Assembly: GCA_016946835.1 (NCBI GenBank)
Contig: JACVTC010000317.1
Span: forward strand, 1-47,959
DNA from: Neocallimastix lanati (nom. inval.)
Taxonomy: Eukaryota; Neocallimastigomycota; Neocallimastigomycetes; Neocallimastigales; Neocallimastigaceae
Reading direction: 5' to 3'
Length of the DNA stretch: 47,959 bases
Shown here piece by piece: positions 19,718 to 30,281 of the stretch. The notes beneath the pieces are model-generated. The model saw only the letters and a list, made by a program, of their open reading frames with translations, was not told the origin of the DNA and did no database searches. Numbering within the stretch: position 1 is the first letter of the stretch; each line of letters starts with the position of its first letter. Both the position numbers and the translations under genes were made by a program.

Positions 19718-22700
19718 CTAGGTAGAAGCTGAGTTAAACTTGACAATATTTTTCAAATGAACATTACGATTCATTTGTATATTAGTAGCAGGATCAGCTA
19801 AAGTGACTGTATTGAATTGTTTCTTTACCACTTTCATAGGTCCAACAAAGTAAGGTTCTAATTTAGTTCGATTAAAGTTTCTTACTAGTACTAAATCACC
19901 TGGTTTTATTCTTTTAGCTTGATTCATACTGGTCTTTTCTTCTCTCCTAGTAGCCCAATATTTCGAAGCATTTTTGATATTAGATGCGGCCTCCATTACC
20001 CATTGGTAGTGTGATACAAATTTTTCCAGTAGAATTTCGTCAGAAGACTTATTTATACCCTTAGTTGGTCTGGCAGCAATGTCAAAAGGTTGTTGGTCTT
20101 CCCTTCCATAAACTAATTCAAAACTTGAATGGTTGGTGATTGAGTTTTTAGTAGTTCTTAAAGCCCAAAGTGCAGATGGTAAAATTTCATCCCATTCTTT
20201 GTGTTGTTGTCCTAGTAATCGTAATAATTTTCCAATTTCTTTATTACGATTCTCAACTAAACTATTGCTTTCAGGATGATATGGAGTGATAAATTTAACA
20301 TATACATCATATAAATCAAGGAAGATTTTTGTCATATCTGATGTAAATTGTGTTCCATTATCATTAGCGATAATTTGAGGTACACCGTGTCGAGCAAATA
20401 CATTAATTAAAAATTTTATCACATCCTGAGAAGTAACATTTTCAGTGGGCTCTGCCTCAACCCATTTAGTAAAATAATCAACCACAACGATTATATATTG
20501 ATTATTATTTCTGGTTTTACTTAGAGGTCCTATAATGTCCAATCCTAAGTGTGTAAATGGTCCTTCCACTTCAGTTGGTTTATCTTCCGTTGGTTCAGGG
20601 TATGGTTGAGATTTATTTAATTGACATTTTTCACATTTACCTATAATTCGCTTAATGTCATTAACCATATTGTTCCAATAGTAGCTCTTTTTCAAACGTT
20701 GGTATGTCTTGTAATAGCCTTCGTGTCCTATACTGTGTGCTTGAAAAATTAATTGAAGTTTTTCTTTTGTATCTGTAACTAATTTTCTATAATTATTGCC
20801 ATCAACAAAGTAGTCCACACCATCAATTGTCGTAAATTTTTCTTCAATAAATTCCTTAATGGTTCTTGAAAGCAGGTTTTCATCTTGTTCCTTGATAATT
20901 TGTGTTGTTAAGACAACTTTTTCTTTTTCATTTTTCATTCTTGATAAAGCATCTGCGACAACATTATTCTTTCCAGTTTCATATCGTAAATCAATTCCTA
21001 ACATACTGACAGTCAAACACCATCTAGTATGACGAGAATTTTGTGGTTCCTTACTTTCAAGTAATCCGATTAATGGTCTATGATCTGTATATACTATAGT
21101 TTGCTTAGGATTTCCCATAATATAAGATTTTAATTTATTAATACAGTAAATTAGAGCAGCACCTTCTAGATCCGTAATTCCATAATTCTTTTCCGATTTA
21201 GATAAACTTCTACTAATATAATGAACCGGATGCTCCTTTCCAGTTTCATCATCCTTTTGTAAAAGCACACCGCCTATTCCATCATAGGAAGCATCTTTTC
21301 TTATAATAAATTCTCTATCGAATCTAGGAAATCTTAATATTGGAGCATTGATTAATCTTTCCTTAAGAATTTTAAAGCTTTCTTCTTGTTCCTTTTTCCA
21401 TTCAAACTTAACACCTTTTCTTAATAGAGTGCAGAGAGGAGCAGTAACTTTTGCAAAGTCCTTAATGAAATTTCTATAATATCCAATGGCTCCTAAAAAT
21501 GTTCGAAGTTCGTGAATGTTAGAGGGAGCCTTCCATTCTTTAATAGCTTCAACTTTGTTTTCCAATGGACTTAAACCTTCTGAGGATACTTTATGTCCAA
21601 GTACTTCTACTTCAGTTTGCATGAAAGAACACTTTTCGATATTGATTTTTAACTTATGTTCCTTGAATATTTCTAAGACTTGTTTAAGATGTTCTAGGTG
21701 TTCTTCTTCAGTTCTTGAGTAGATTAAAATATCATCGATAAAGTTATAGACACATTTTCCTATTAAGGGAAATAGTATACGGTTCATTTCTCTTTGGAAT
21801 GTAGCTGGAGCACCTGTTAAACCGAAGGGCATTACCTTGAATTGGTAGTTTCCGAACTTAGTTGTAAAGGTAGTGATTTCAACACTATCATCATCCATTA
21901 ATATTTGATGATAACCGGAATAAAGATCTAATGTTGAGAAGATTTTTGCTCCATCTAAGCTATCAAAAATTTCCTCAATATTTGGTAAAGAATAAGAATC
22001 CTTCTTAGTTGCTTCATTTACTTTCCTATAGTCAATACACAGGCGCCATTTACCGTTCTTTTTAGGCACAAGTACTACTGGTGATGACCATTCTGAACAT
22101 GAAGGTTCAATTAATCGTTTATATATGAGTTTGGTTAATTCTTCTTTTAAGATATCTGTTTTTAATTTACTAAGTCGATAAAATTTTTGTTTAATAGGTT
22201 TAACTCCTTCCTTAAGAATAATTTTGTGTGGTGATAAATCTGAAGGTGTTAATTCTTCAGAAGGAGTTGCAATTATATCAATATATTCTTCAAGTAATTT
22301 AGTAATGGCTTCTCTATAATTAGAATTAATTGTACTTTGAAAAACTGTGTCATATATATATTTTATTGGTGGTAATCCTTCAATCGTTTTCAATTGTTGC
22401 TTAGCTTCTTGGTGATTCAATGCCTTGATTACACATAATAATTTTTCTTCGTCATCATATTCATTATTAATAGGTGCAATTTCTTCAATTAAACCTTGAT
22501 CATTAAATCGACAAAGACTATATCTAATTGGATGTATAAATAACTGGTTATCAATTTGAGTTTTGAGGTTGATTAATATATCATAGAATGGATCCTCCTT
22601 GTCTATAATTCTACACGTAACAAGTAGTTCTAGTTCATTAATTTTTAAGGGAACTTTGATTAACACATCTTCTGAGTAATCATCATTCATCGTTGCTAAA

Positions 22701-23536
22701 CGTATTCGTCCTGCACTAACTCCTATAGGTTCATACTGATAAGGTAATTTATCTAAAAATTGCTTTGTGATAATACTTAAGTTGCTACATGAATCTATTA
22801 AAGCCTTACCACGAACTCCATCTACTATTACATCAACCATAGCAATATCATCTTCTTGTGGTTCATGATGTTTACTTTTATATGTATGATCTATATTGTT
22901 CGTTATTATTGTAGTAGCACACATATTATCCACTGCACCTGAAATTTTAGTATTATTCTTTTCTAATTTAAGTCCTTGTGATACTTGAGACCGTATCTTT
23001 GGAGCAACGTCCAATAATTGTCCAAATGTAATATTGCAATTACTGGAGTTTAAATCTTTGATCACGTCATAACTATCACAATCAGTTTGCATTTGTATTC
23101 TTTTTGGAATTCTAGTTGGCATAATTTCAGTTGACTTTTCTGATGATTTTTCTTGAATTAATTTATTTAAAGTTTGTTTAGAATTATTTCCTTCCTGAGA
23201 AGTTTCTTCATTAATAATATTAACAATACTATTTTTATTATTTTCCACAGAAGTACTAGTACTAGCTCTTTCCTTATCTCTTAGCTCTTTCTCAATCCTC
23301 TTTTCTTTCTCTATTCTGGGTTGAGCCATAATCGAAGGATGTAATTGAGTTGTTGGCTTTTTGACTGGTCGCGATGTTCCCCTTAATTGATTTTCTTTTT
23401 GTTTTCGTAAACCTGGAGTAATTATTGGCTTAGGATCATCTCTTAGACTACGGTGAACCCTCTTTCCTCTTTGGTCACTAGTCTCTTCATCTTTAGGATT
23501 TGCCTTTCTCTTTATAACGTTTACTAAGTAATCCAA
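19718..23536 (-). CDS. pol: Element D Pol polyprotein
   Basis: 1272 aa from the first Met, same domain order as element A: LIDSCSNLS protease near 248, RT with F-I-D-D near 600, RNase H near 746 (IRKDAS where E has IRTDAS; the catalytic Asp is kept), integrase HHCC finger, D in GLDIIGP, D in ANDNGTQF (TTDNGTQF in E), and E in SLVENRN. The frame is open upstream to the slippery site at 23713-23719, adding about 58 residues with an acidic patch, so the product is probably Gag-Pol. The substitutions near active-site motifs suggest mild decay, but no stop or frameshift is present. Confidence 0.93.
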   Translation of the reverse strand: MDYLVNVIKRKANPKDEETSDQRGKRVHRSLRDDPKPIITPGLRKQKENQLRGTSRPVKKPTTQLHPSIMAQPRIEKEKRIEKELRDKERASTSTSVENNKNSIVNIINEETSQEGNNSKQTLNKLIQEKSSEKSTEIMPTRIPKRIQMQTDCDSYDVIKDLNSSNCNITFGQLLDVAPKIRSQVSQGLKLEKNNTKISGAVDNMCATTIITNNIDHTYKSKHHEPQEDDIAMVDVIVDGVRGKALIDSCSNLSIITKQFLDKLPYQYEPIGVSAGRIRLATMNDDYSEDVLIKVPLKINELELLVTCRIIDKEDPFYDILINLKTQIDNQLFIHPIRYSLCRFNDQGLIEEIAPINNEYDDEEKLLCVIKALNHQEAKQQLKTIEGLPPIKYIYDTVFQSTINSNYREAITKLLEEYIDIIATPSEELTPSDLSPHKIILKEGVKPIKQKFYRLSKLKTDILKEELTKLIYKRLIEPSCSEWSSPVVLVPKKNGKWRLCIDYRKVNEATKKDSYSLPNIEEIFDSLDGAKIFSTLDLYSGYHQILMDDDSVEITTFTTKFGNYQFKVMPFGLTGAPATFQREMNRILFPLIGKCVYNFIDDILIYSRTEEEHLEHLKQVLEIFKEHKLKINIEKCSFMQTEVEVLGHKVSSEGLSPLENKVEAIKEWKAPSNIHELRTFLGAIGYYRNFIKDFAKVTAPLCTLLRKGVKFEWKKEQEESFKILKERLINAPILRFPRFDREFIIRKDASYDGIGGVLLQKDDETGKEHPVHYISRSLSKSEKNYGITDLEGAALIYCINKLKSYIMGNPKQTIVYTDHRPLIGLLESKEPQNSRHTRWCLTVSMLGIDLRYETGKNNVVADALSRMKNEKEKVVLTTQIIKEQDENLLSRTIKEFIEEKFTTIDGVDYFVDGNNYRKLVTDTKEKLQLIFQAHSIGHEGYYKTYQRLKKSYYWNNMVNDIKRIIGKCEKCQLNKSQPYPEPTEDKPTEVEGPFTHLGLDIIGPLSKTRNNNQYIIVVVDYFTKWVEAEPTENVTSQDVIKFLINVFARHGVPQIIANDNGTQFTSDMTKIFLDLYDVYVKFITPYHPESNSLVENRNKEIGKLLRLLGQQHKEWDEILPSALWALRTTKNSITNHSSFELVYGREDQQPFDIAARPTKGINKSSDEILLEKFVSHYQWVMEAASNIKNASKYWATRREEKTSMNQAKRIKPGDLVLVRNFNRTKLEPYFVGPMKVVKKQFNTVTLADPATNIQMNRNVHLKNIVKFNSAST

Positions 23537-23666
23537 TTCTTTGGAACCATCCGACTCATCATCAAAATCTTCGTAATAATCCGTAGTAGTACCTTCTTGG
23601 AAATCAGCAATTTCTTCATAATCATCATCTTCTTTTAAGTCAACTGTTTTGGGACGATGGCAGACT

Positions 23667-23719
23667 GAAGCAATTTTTTTGACGATGGGAGTGCTTCTAC
23701 TCCCTTTTAGTGGTTTAAA
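23667..23719 (-). promoter_or_regulatory. Predicted -1 frameshift signal, element D
   Basis: Gag codons TAT TTA AAC CAC TAA contain U UUA AAC (23719-23713). Stem 1 is GGGAGT/ACTCCC (23704-23699, 23692-23687), 8 nt downstream. Loop GAAGC can pair with GCTTC at 23671-23667. This is the best-paired example of the signal in this window. Confidence 0.87.
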
Positions 23720-24624
23720 TAATTTTCATAAAACTTCTTGCGGTTATTTTCCAATATAGAATTTAATTTAGGACAGTTTCGTTTGGTATGTCCTTCATTG
23801 CTACAAAACCAGCAAGTACTAATTTTCATTTCTTTCATCTTGTTAGTGAGATTTTCTATAGATACATTTTTGTGGGTTTTTGGTTTGTTAAAATCATTTG
23901 AAATGTTCTTATTAAAATTACTTTTAGAGTTAAGGAGATTGTAACGAGTCTTATCATAATATTCAGTACTATTTTTAATAGATAAACGATCAACTTTTTC
24001 AGCTATAGCGAATGCTTTGGTAATAGAAATATTGTCTTTAAGCATAACCTTTCTCCATGCGTCAGGATTATTGGTTAAGGAATCTGCATAATCTAAAACA
24101 CTAATTTTTCTTCTTCTCTTTTTATCCAATTTATGGTACAAAGATCTATAACGGACATTAAAATCTTTAACTTTCTCGTTCTTCTTTATTTTCATGGAAC
24201 GCAATTCTCGTAACAAGTTGGTTTGATCTTCTTTAAGTCCATAGAAAGTCTTCAGATGATTTATGATTTCATCAAGGCTTGGGTAGGTGGTAGTAGATTC
24301 ACTTTCTTCATCATCTTCTCCTTCACTATCGCTATCGAAATCAGAATCTTCATCTTCAGTAAGGTCATTTCCATCTTCTAGTTCTTGGATAATTTCTCTT
24401 GGTTCTCCAGAAGCCGTTAATATACAAGCAGTAAAAATAGTTTCAGGATCCTTGATATGTTGGTATTTTATCCATGCCTTTAACTCATTTGCCCAGGAGT
24501 TGATGTCAAGGTTTTGTTTAGTAAGCTTTTCAAAATCTTTTAATTCTTTCTTTAATTCTCTGAAGCTAAGCTTACTTTCTGGAGTACTCTCTGTTGGAGT
24601 ACTGGAAGTACTGGATGTTCTCAT
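23707..24624 (-). CDS. gag: Element D Gag with CCHC knuckle
   Basis: 305 aa. Ser/Thr-rich start, then LSFRELKKELKDFEKLTKQN as in the other Gags, an acidic stretch about residues 85-110, YPSLDEIINHLKTFYGLKEDQ, a basic RRRK segment with SVLDYADS, and a single knuckle CWFCSNEGHTKRNC near the C-terminus. Differs from the E copy at only a few residues (for example ESKL versus EDKL, NVRY versus NVHY). Confidence 0.93.
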   Translation of the reverse strand: MRTSSTSSTPTESTPESKLSFRELKKELKDFEKLTKQNLDINSWANELKAWIKYQHIKDPETIFTACILTASGEPREIIQELEDGNDLTEDEDSDFDSDSEGEDDEESESTTTYPSLDEIINHLKTFYGLKEDQTNLLRELRSMKIKKNEKVKDFNVRYRSLYHKLDKKRRRKISVLDYADSLTNNPDAWRKVMLKDNISITKAFAIAEKVDRLSIKNSTEYYDKTRYNLLNSKSNFNKNISNDFNKPKTHKNVSIENLTNKMKEMKISTCWFCSNEGHTKRNCPKLNSILENNRKKFYENYLNH

Positions 24625-24780
24625 AAAATAAAATTTATTGTATCTATAGAATGCTAAACCTCGTAATGTATAAATTGTTATAAATAAGTAAAAATAAAAA
24701 AAATTAAAAAAAATAAATCTTTTAACTAATAAAATTATTAATTATTTATTATTATTAATCACTTATTAAATTATAATAAT

Positions 24781-24944
24781 CGTGCAATCTGATAGTACAC
24801 ACTGTCTGACGTGCAGCTTACCTCTTGAAAGGTGTCATGCCACGCGTGTGTCACGGTTACTATTTTCAATATAAAAAATAGCAGTCCAGAGCCTACTAGC
24901 CCAATTACTATGTAGGATAAACTTAACCCGGAAATCTATGCACG
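24781..24944 (-). ncRNA. Conserved leader RNA module 1 (element D copy)
   Basis: Closing stem CGTGCA (24781-24786) with TGCACG (24939-24944); inner ATAGTA/TACTAT; a CTATTTT/AAAATAG hairpin; minus-strand AGGTAAGC resembling a 5' splice site. Similar to the A copy at about 7302-7461 with compensatory changes in the closing stem. The rest of the D leader (24625-24780, 24945-25107) is AT-rich and featureless. Confidence 0.6.
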
Positions 24945-25107
24945 AATATTAGTTTAATTTAATATTAATTAATATTTTTAACAATTAATAATAATTAGTT
25001 AAAAATATAAAAATTGTTTTCTTTTTTAAAAAAATATTTGTTTTATTAGAAAAATTATTTATTAATATTATAATTTTATCCCCAATGTATTAATTTATTA
25101 TTATATT

Positions 25108-25124
25108 CCCCGATATCTCCACCA
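25108..25124 (-). other. Element D primer-binding site
   Basis: Minus strand TGGTGGAGATATCGGGG, 8 nt inside the 5' LTR; same 17 bases as in A, E, F and H. Confidence 0.85.
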
Positions 25125-25132
25125 ATTTTTCA

Positions 25133-25921
25133 TGGTATGGTTCATATAATTTTAGGAATATAATAATAATTAACACAAATAATAAAATTACAATAAAAAA
25201 AATAATTTGTTTTAAAATCAATATTTATTTATTTAAATTTATAAAAGAAAAAATAATAATATAATTATTTATTTAATAAAAAGAAAGTTATTGATTATAT
25301 TTTATTTCACTAAAATTACATGTATTTATATTTTTTTTATCAAATTAAAATTTGTAAAGCCTAACTATTTTTTTAATAAACTAATTACTAATTATTTTTA
25401 TAAATAAAACATTTAAATTGAAATTGAATTATTATTTTAGTTAATAATATTATTGTTATAAATAGTAGTTATATATTATTGAATTATTAATTATTTAATA
25501 ATAGTTTAATACTAATATATATAAAATAAAAATAAAGAGATTATACAGAATATTTTATTGTGGTTTAGTTAAATTTAGTAATTAAAAATAAATTTAAATT
25601 GATAACGAAAATTTTAATAACTAATTAAATAGATTTGATTATTTTCAATATAACATAATACAAAAGAAATATAATATTAATATATTAAGTGGGCAAGGAC
25701 AATATTCTTGGCTAAAGATTTTTAATACATTATAATGGAATCGGATCGATAATTCAAAAAGGAATTATAAGTTAATTAGTGATTTATTAACTTTAGATTT
25801 CTATTTAGTAATATTTGAAGAATATTGGAAAGTTCCAATTATATAGAATAGAATAATCTATAAGGTTAGAATAATTTATATTATTCTAGCACAATTAGTA
25901 TTATTTGTTCATTCTGTATTA
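25133..25921 (-). repeat. Element D 5' LTR (right copy)
   Basis: 789-bp copy of 18906-19694 with a few substitutions. Ends CTGTATTA, followed by ATAA then solo LTR U3. Confidence 0.92.
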
Positions 25922-25925
25922 ATAA

Positions 25926-26390
25926 TGATACGGTATTTTATTTATGTATCTAAATTAATATTTATTTATGGGCAATGACAATAAGGAATTATGACAAAAT
26001 AATATATTCTAATATTAATTAGAAATAACACATACAATAATACAAAATAAAGTAATAAATATATCTTTTTAATGTTCTCTTTATTTATTATTAATTATTA
26101 ATTATTACATAAATTATTATTATTACTCTCTTATATAAATATTATAATTAATTATCTCAAATATATATAATATCTCTTTTTAACTTTACTAAAATAAAAT
26201 ATAAAATAGCTATTTATGTGAATTAATTTATCATAAGTATAAACTTATAAATAAAAGAATTCTCCGTTTAATAATTATTATTCTAAAATTATATATATTA
26301 TTATAAAATTATTATTGACCAATAATATTTAAGTACTTCTTTAACCTAAAGAATCTACCTAAATACCATTTTTATAGTGGTCACGTATCA
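25926..26390 (-). repeat. Solo LTR U3
   Basis: 465 bp, TGATACG...CGTATCA (perfect 7-bp inverted ends), with ATAA on each side (25922-25925, 26391-26394). No coding content and no second copy in the window. Minus orientation is inferred from end similarity to neighbours; on that strand CTATAAAAATGG lies near its start. Confidence 0.8.
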
Positions 26391-26394
26391 ATAA

Positions 26395-27458
26395 TGTTAT
26401 GGTTCGAGGAATTCAAAAAAAAAAATTATATAATATTAAAACACAAAAAAAAATTTTATTCTTTCACAATAATTTTTATTTATTTATTATATTTTTATTT
26501 TAATTTTTATTTTATTTTTATTATTATTTTTATTTATTTATTTTATTTTTATTTTATTTTTATTATTATTTTTATTTATTTATTTTATTTTTATTTTATT
26601 TTTATTATTATTTTTATTTTATTTTTATTATTATTTTTATTTATTTTTATTTTCTTTTTTTTTTTTTTTTATTTATTTATTTTTATTATTTCTATTTTTT
26701 TTTCCTTTTTTTTTTTTTTCTCTCTCTCCTAAAAAGGGGTTCCAAGGTAGTCAATTTATATCTTTTTGAAGATATAAAAGTAGCAAAGCCTCTGGAAGTG
26801 GTTGAAGAGATGGAAAAACAATAGATTTTTAAATCTTATTGATTATTTCCTTATTGTAATAAATAGAAATTTTATTATTTCCTAATATTCAAATTAACCA
26901 AAATAAATCTATAATATAAAAGATGCATTATAGATAAGAATTAAACAAAAAAAAAGAGAAGCAGTATTACAATAAAATTGAATACTTTAACTTAATTTTG
27001 ATACTAATTTAATATGTAATCTTATATATTAATTTGAATGACATAATAGAAAATAAAATACATTTATTAATATATGAAAAATCTTTTACAATTTTAAATA
27101 CAGAAAATTTTATTTTATTTATTTCTTTCATTTCAATTATTTCTTAATTCGAAAGACAGAAATATTGATAAAGTTATTTAAGTTGTTTATATACAGGAAT
27201 TATTCCTTATTTAGAAAAATAATACTAAAAGTAATTAGTACTATGTTATTGCTAAACTCTCATAAATTTAATTTACCTTTATAAGGAATGAACATAAATT
27301 TAAATTAAATTTTATGTATAAACTTAAATTTTCAGATCAAATAATATAGTAAAATTATTAATGTAAAGAATACATAAATTTATTAATATTTTAAAAATCA
27401 CCTTGACTATATTAAAAGGTTTTTAATAAGAATCAATTTATTACTTCATTCTTTATCA
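26395..27458 (-). repeat. Solo LTR U4
   Basis: 1064 bp, TGTTATGGTTCGAGG...TTCATTCTTTATCA, ATAA on both sides (26391-26394, 27459-27462). Its right end resembles the F LTR end. Contains (ATTT)n-like tracts at 26470-26720, which create a hydrophobic false ORF, and a GC-richer island at 26733-26830. Ends are not perfectly inverted (TGTTA versus TATCA). Confidence 0.75.
26733..26830. other. GC-richer structured island in U4
   Basis: Stands out from flanking AT tracts. Contains hairpin TATATCTT/AAGATATA (26758-26777), a longer pairing TTCCAAGG with CCTCTGGAA, and next to it CAATAGATTT with AAATCTTATTG. The minus strand has a short open stretch but no recognisable protein. Could be the R/U5 part of the LTR RNA. 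Identity unknown. Confidence 0.4.
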
Positions 27459-27462
27459 ATAA

Positions 27463-27695
27463 TGATAAATTTTAGAAATTATCTTAATTTTAATATAGAA
27501 TTAAAAAGTGATAATTTCAATTTATTTTAATAATAACTGTATAAGTTATTTATGAATTAAAAATGTTTTATTAAAAATAACACTAAAAATTTGATTTATT
27601 AGAACACTTGTTTTCTAATATTTTATTTTATAAATCTTTTATTGAAATTTATTAAACATTATAAAAATTAAAAGTGATTATTAAAATTATAAAAT

Positions 27696-27727
<32 letters not shown>

Positions 27728-28195
27728 TACATGAAATATTTACAAGTATTTATATTTTTCTTTAAAATTAAACTATTTATAATTTATAAATAAAAAGAAT
27801 AATTAAATAAAATAAAAGTAATAAAATTAATAATAAAATAAATATTTAATAATAAAATAAATAAATTTGTTTATTATAAAAATAATTAAAAATATTTTGT
27901 TATTATAAAATTATTATTTAATTATAAAATTAATTATAAAAATTATTATAAAACTAATTATTAAAACTAATTATTTTATTTTAAATTTAATCTTAATATT
28001 TTTATTTTGAAAAATATATAATATTTCTTTCATATCTGAGTATTAATGTAATTTTTAAGTGTAATTTATTTGTTTTAATTAATTAATTAATTAATTTTTT
28101 TTTTATTTTATTAAATTATTATTAAACTTGGCTAAGGTTAGTTTTGATTTTATGTATAATAAATTTTCAAGATTTATTAATTTTGTTATTTATCA
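27463..28195 (-). repeat. Solo LTR U5
   Basis: 733 bp, TGATAAAT...ATTTATCA (perfect 8-bp inverted ends), ATAA on each side (27459-27462, 28196-28199). The right end shares TAATTTTGTTATTTATCA with U6, so U5 and U6 are related families. Very AT-rich, no gene. Confidence 0.82.
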
Positions 28196-28199
28196 ATAA

Positions 28200-29233
28200 T
28201 GATTTATACCTAATATTCTTAATCTACAAAAATTAAATTTTGCAGAAGTGAATAAAAGGATAAATACTGAATAAAAATTGATTTAAGGAATTTAAAAAAA
28301 ATAAATATGTTTTATTATTAAACACAAAAATGTTTTATTAAAAAAATTTATTTTTATTTTAATATTAATCTTTATTTATTTAATAATTAATTTTGTTTAA
28401 ATTAATAAAATAATTGTTAAAACTAATAAAATAATAAAATGAAATATTTATTATTTATACTAATTTATTTTAAATTTTAATAATAAAATTGATTATTAAT
28501 AACTAATAAAATATTTATAATAATTTATTAACTAATTAATAATCATAAAAATTGATTATTAAAAACTAATAAAATATCTATAATAATTTATTAAATAATT
28601 AATAATCATACTTTTTGATTATTAAAACTAATAAAATATTTATAATAATTTATTAAATAATTAATAATAAAGAATAATTTATAAGAAATATTTACATGTT
28701 TTTATATTTTTCTTTGATTTTAAACTATTTACATTAAAATAATAAAATTAATAAAAGAGAAATAAAGAATAATTTATTATTAAATTAAACAATATTTACA
28801 ATTAAAATGTTGATAAAGATGAGTTTTAAAATGTTATTTTAATTACAATTTGTTTATAAAAGTTGAGTTATAAAATAAATAAAATAATCATTATTTTAAA
28901 TAAAAGTAACTTAAAAAATTATTTAACTAGTTAATTTTAATTTTGAGATGTTTATAAGTTTGTTTATTTGTTATTTATAATTTATTAAATTTGTTTATTA
29001 TTTTGTTTATTTGTAGTCTTAGAAAAATATTATTTATTAATTTATTTTAGTTTTTAATTAAAATTATTAATGATTAATTAATTTATTATTATTTTATTTT
29101 AATTATTTTTATTTAATTAATTTTTCTTAAATATGGATTTAATTTTTTTTAGAATGGATTAATTTTTGGGTTAAGTTAGACAAGAATTTGTTTTTTATTA
29201 TTTATTTTAATTTAATAATTTTGTTATTTATCA
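28200..29233 (-). repeat. Solo LTR U6
   Basis: 1034 bp, TGATTTATACC...GTTATTTATCA, preceded by ATAA (28196-28199). Its right-hand ATAA was split by element F: ATA remains at 29234-29236 and AATAA reappears at 37959-37963. Contains several near-repeats of ATTATTAAAACTAATAAAAT around 28410-28680. No gene. Confidence 0.75.
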
Positions 29234-29236
29234 ATA

Positions 29237-30258
29237 TGGTAGACTCGGGGTTGACACTTAGATATTTAAAATCAAGCAGGGGGGGACGGGTATTACCCTG
29301 CTTTGATTTTAAAAAAAAAAAAAAATAATTCTTGATTAAAAATTATTTATTTATTTTTTTTTTATTAATATAAAATTTTTTATTTAAAGTACACATATTT
29401 AATTTTTAAGAAATTGTTACAATATTTATATTTTTTTATAAATTTAAAGTATAATTAATTGTTTATAATGTAAGTAATTTTATAGAATTATTGAATTAAT
29501 TTTATATCAATAATTCATTTTTGTTTTAATTTTTATAAATATAATAATATAATATTCAAATATAATTTAATTAAAAATAATTATAAAATAAATATATAGA
29601 AAATAGTTTTTACTATTTTCTTTGATATTTTTAAGTTAAATAAATTGTTTTTAAAGATTAATATAATAAATTTAATAATCTTTAATTATTTTAAATAATA
29701 CTTGTAATTATTTTCAAAATAAAATAAAATTTTTATAATATTTAATTAATAAATTTGATAATATTTAAACAATAATTTTTATAATAAGTAATAATTTTTA
29801 ATAATAATTTTTAATAATAAATTTAATTAATAATCTTAATAATTTTATAATAATATTTAATAGTTATAATAAATAAATTTTTATAATAATATTTAATAAT
29901 TTTAATAATTTTATAATATTAATAATTTATAATAATTTTTAGAATAATATTTAATTAATAATTTTAATAATTTTATAATAATTTTTATAATAATATTTAA
30001 TTAATATTTTTAATAATTTAGTATCTTAAAAGTATAATTTTAATATTTACAATTGTATTTTAATATATACATATATTTAATAATATAACAATAAAGTGAT
30101 TAATTAAAATTTATTTACATTATTTACAAATTAAAATTAATTTATATCAAAATAAATTAAATTTACAATGAGGTTTAGGTTATGAAGAATATAGGAAAGT
30201 ACAATTTAGTAAAGAATTATTAATAATAAAATAAAGGTTATTAATTCATTCTTTACCA
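29237..30258 (-). repeat. Element F 3' LTR (left copy)
   Basis: TGGTAGACTCGGGG...TTCTTTACCA. The first 75 bp are the only GC-rich part; TTAAAATCAAG...CTTTGATTTTAA around 29267-29311 can form a hairpin bracketing a G-rich run. The rest is AT-rich and gene-free. Confidence 0.95.
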
Positions 30259-30270
30259 TGATGCCCCCTC
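30259..30270 (-). other. Element F polypurine site
   Basis: Minus strand GAGGGGGCATCA directly upstream of the 3' LTR; the purine-rich version of the sites in A, D and E. Confidence 0.65.
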
Positions 30271-30281
30271 TAAAACTCAAG

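Larger units (their letters stand above)
18906..25921 (-). mobile_element. Complete Ty3-type retrotransposon D
   Basis: Two 789-bp LTRs, primer site, leader module 1, gag and pol with a -1 frameshift signal, polypurine site; ATAA on both sides (18902-18905, 25922-25925). Nearly identical to element E in all parts. Its LTRs differ from each other at several positions (for example GATAAAG versus GATAACG, AAGATTG versus TAGATTT), while the E LTRs look identical, so D is the older insertion. Both ORFs are open. Confidence 0.95.

Noticed and set aside
25926-26390. U3 as a MITE (non-autonomous DNA transposon) with inverted ends and 4-bp duplication
   Set aside because: Ends TG...CA, duplication ATAA, and its place in a chain of proven LTRs all fit a solo LTR better; still formally possible until a full parent is found.
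26394-26732. 112-aa hydrophobic ORF rich in Phe/Ile/Tyr
   Set aside because: It is translation of an ATTT/ATTATT simple repeat inside solo LTR U4.
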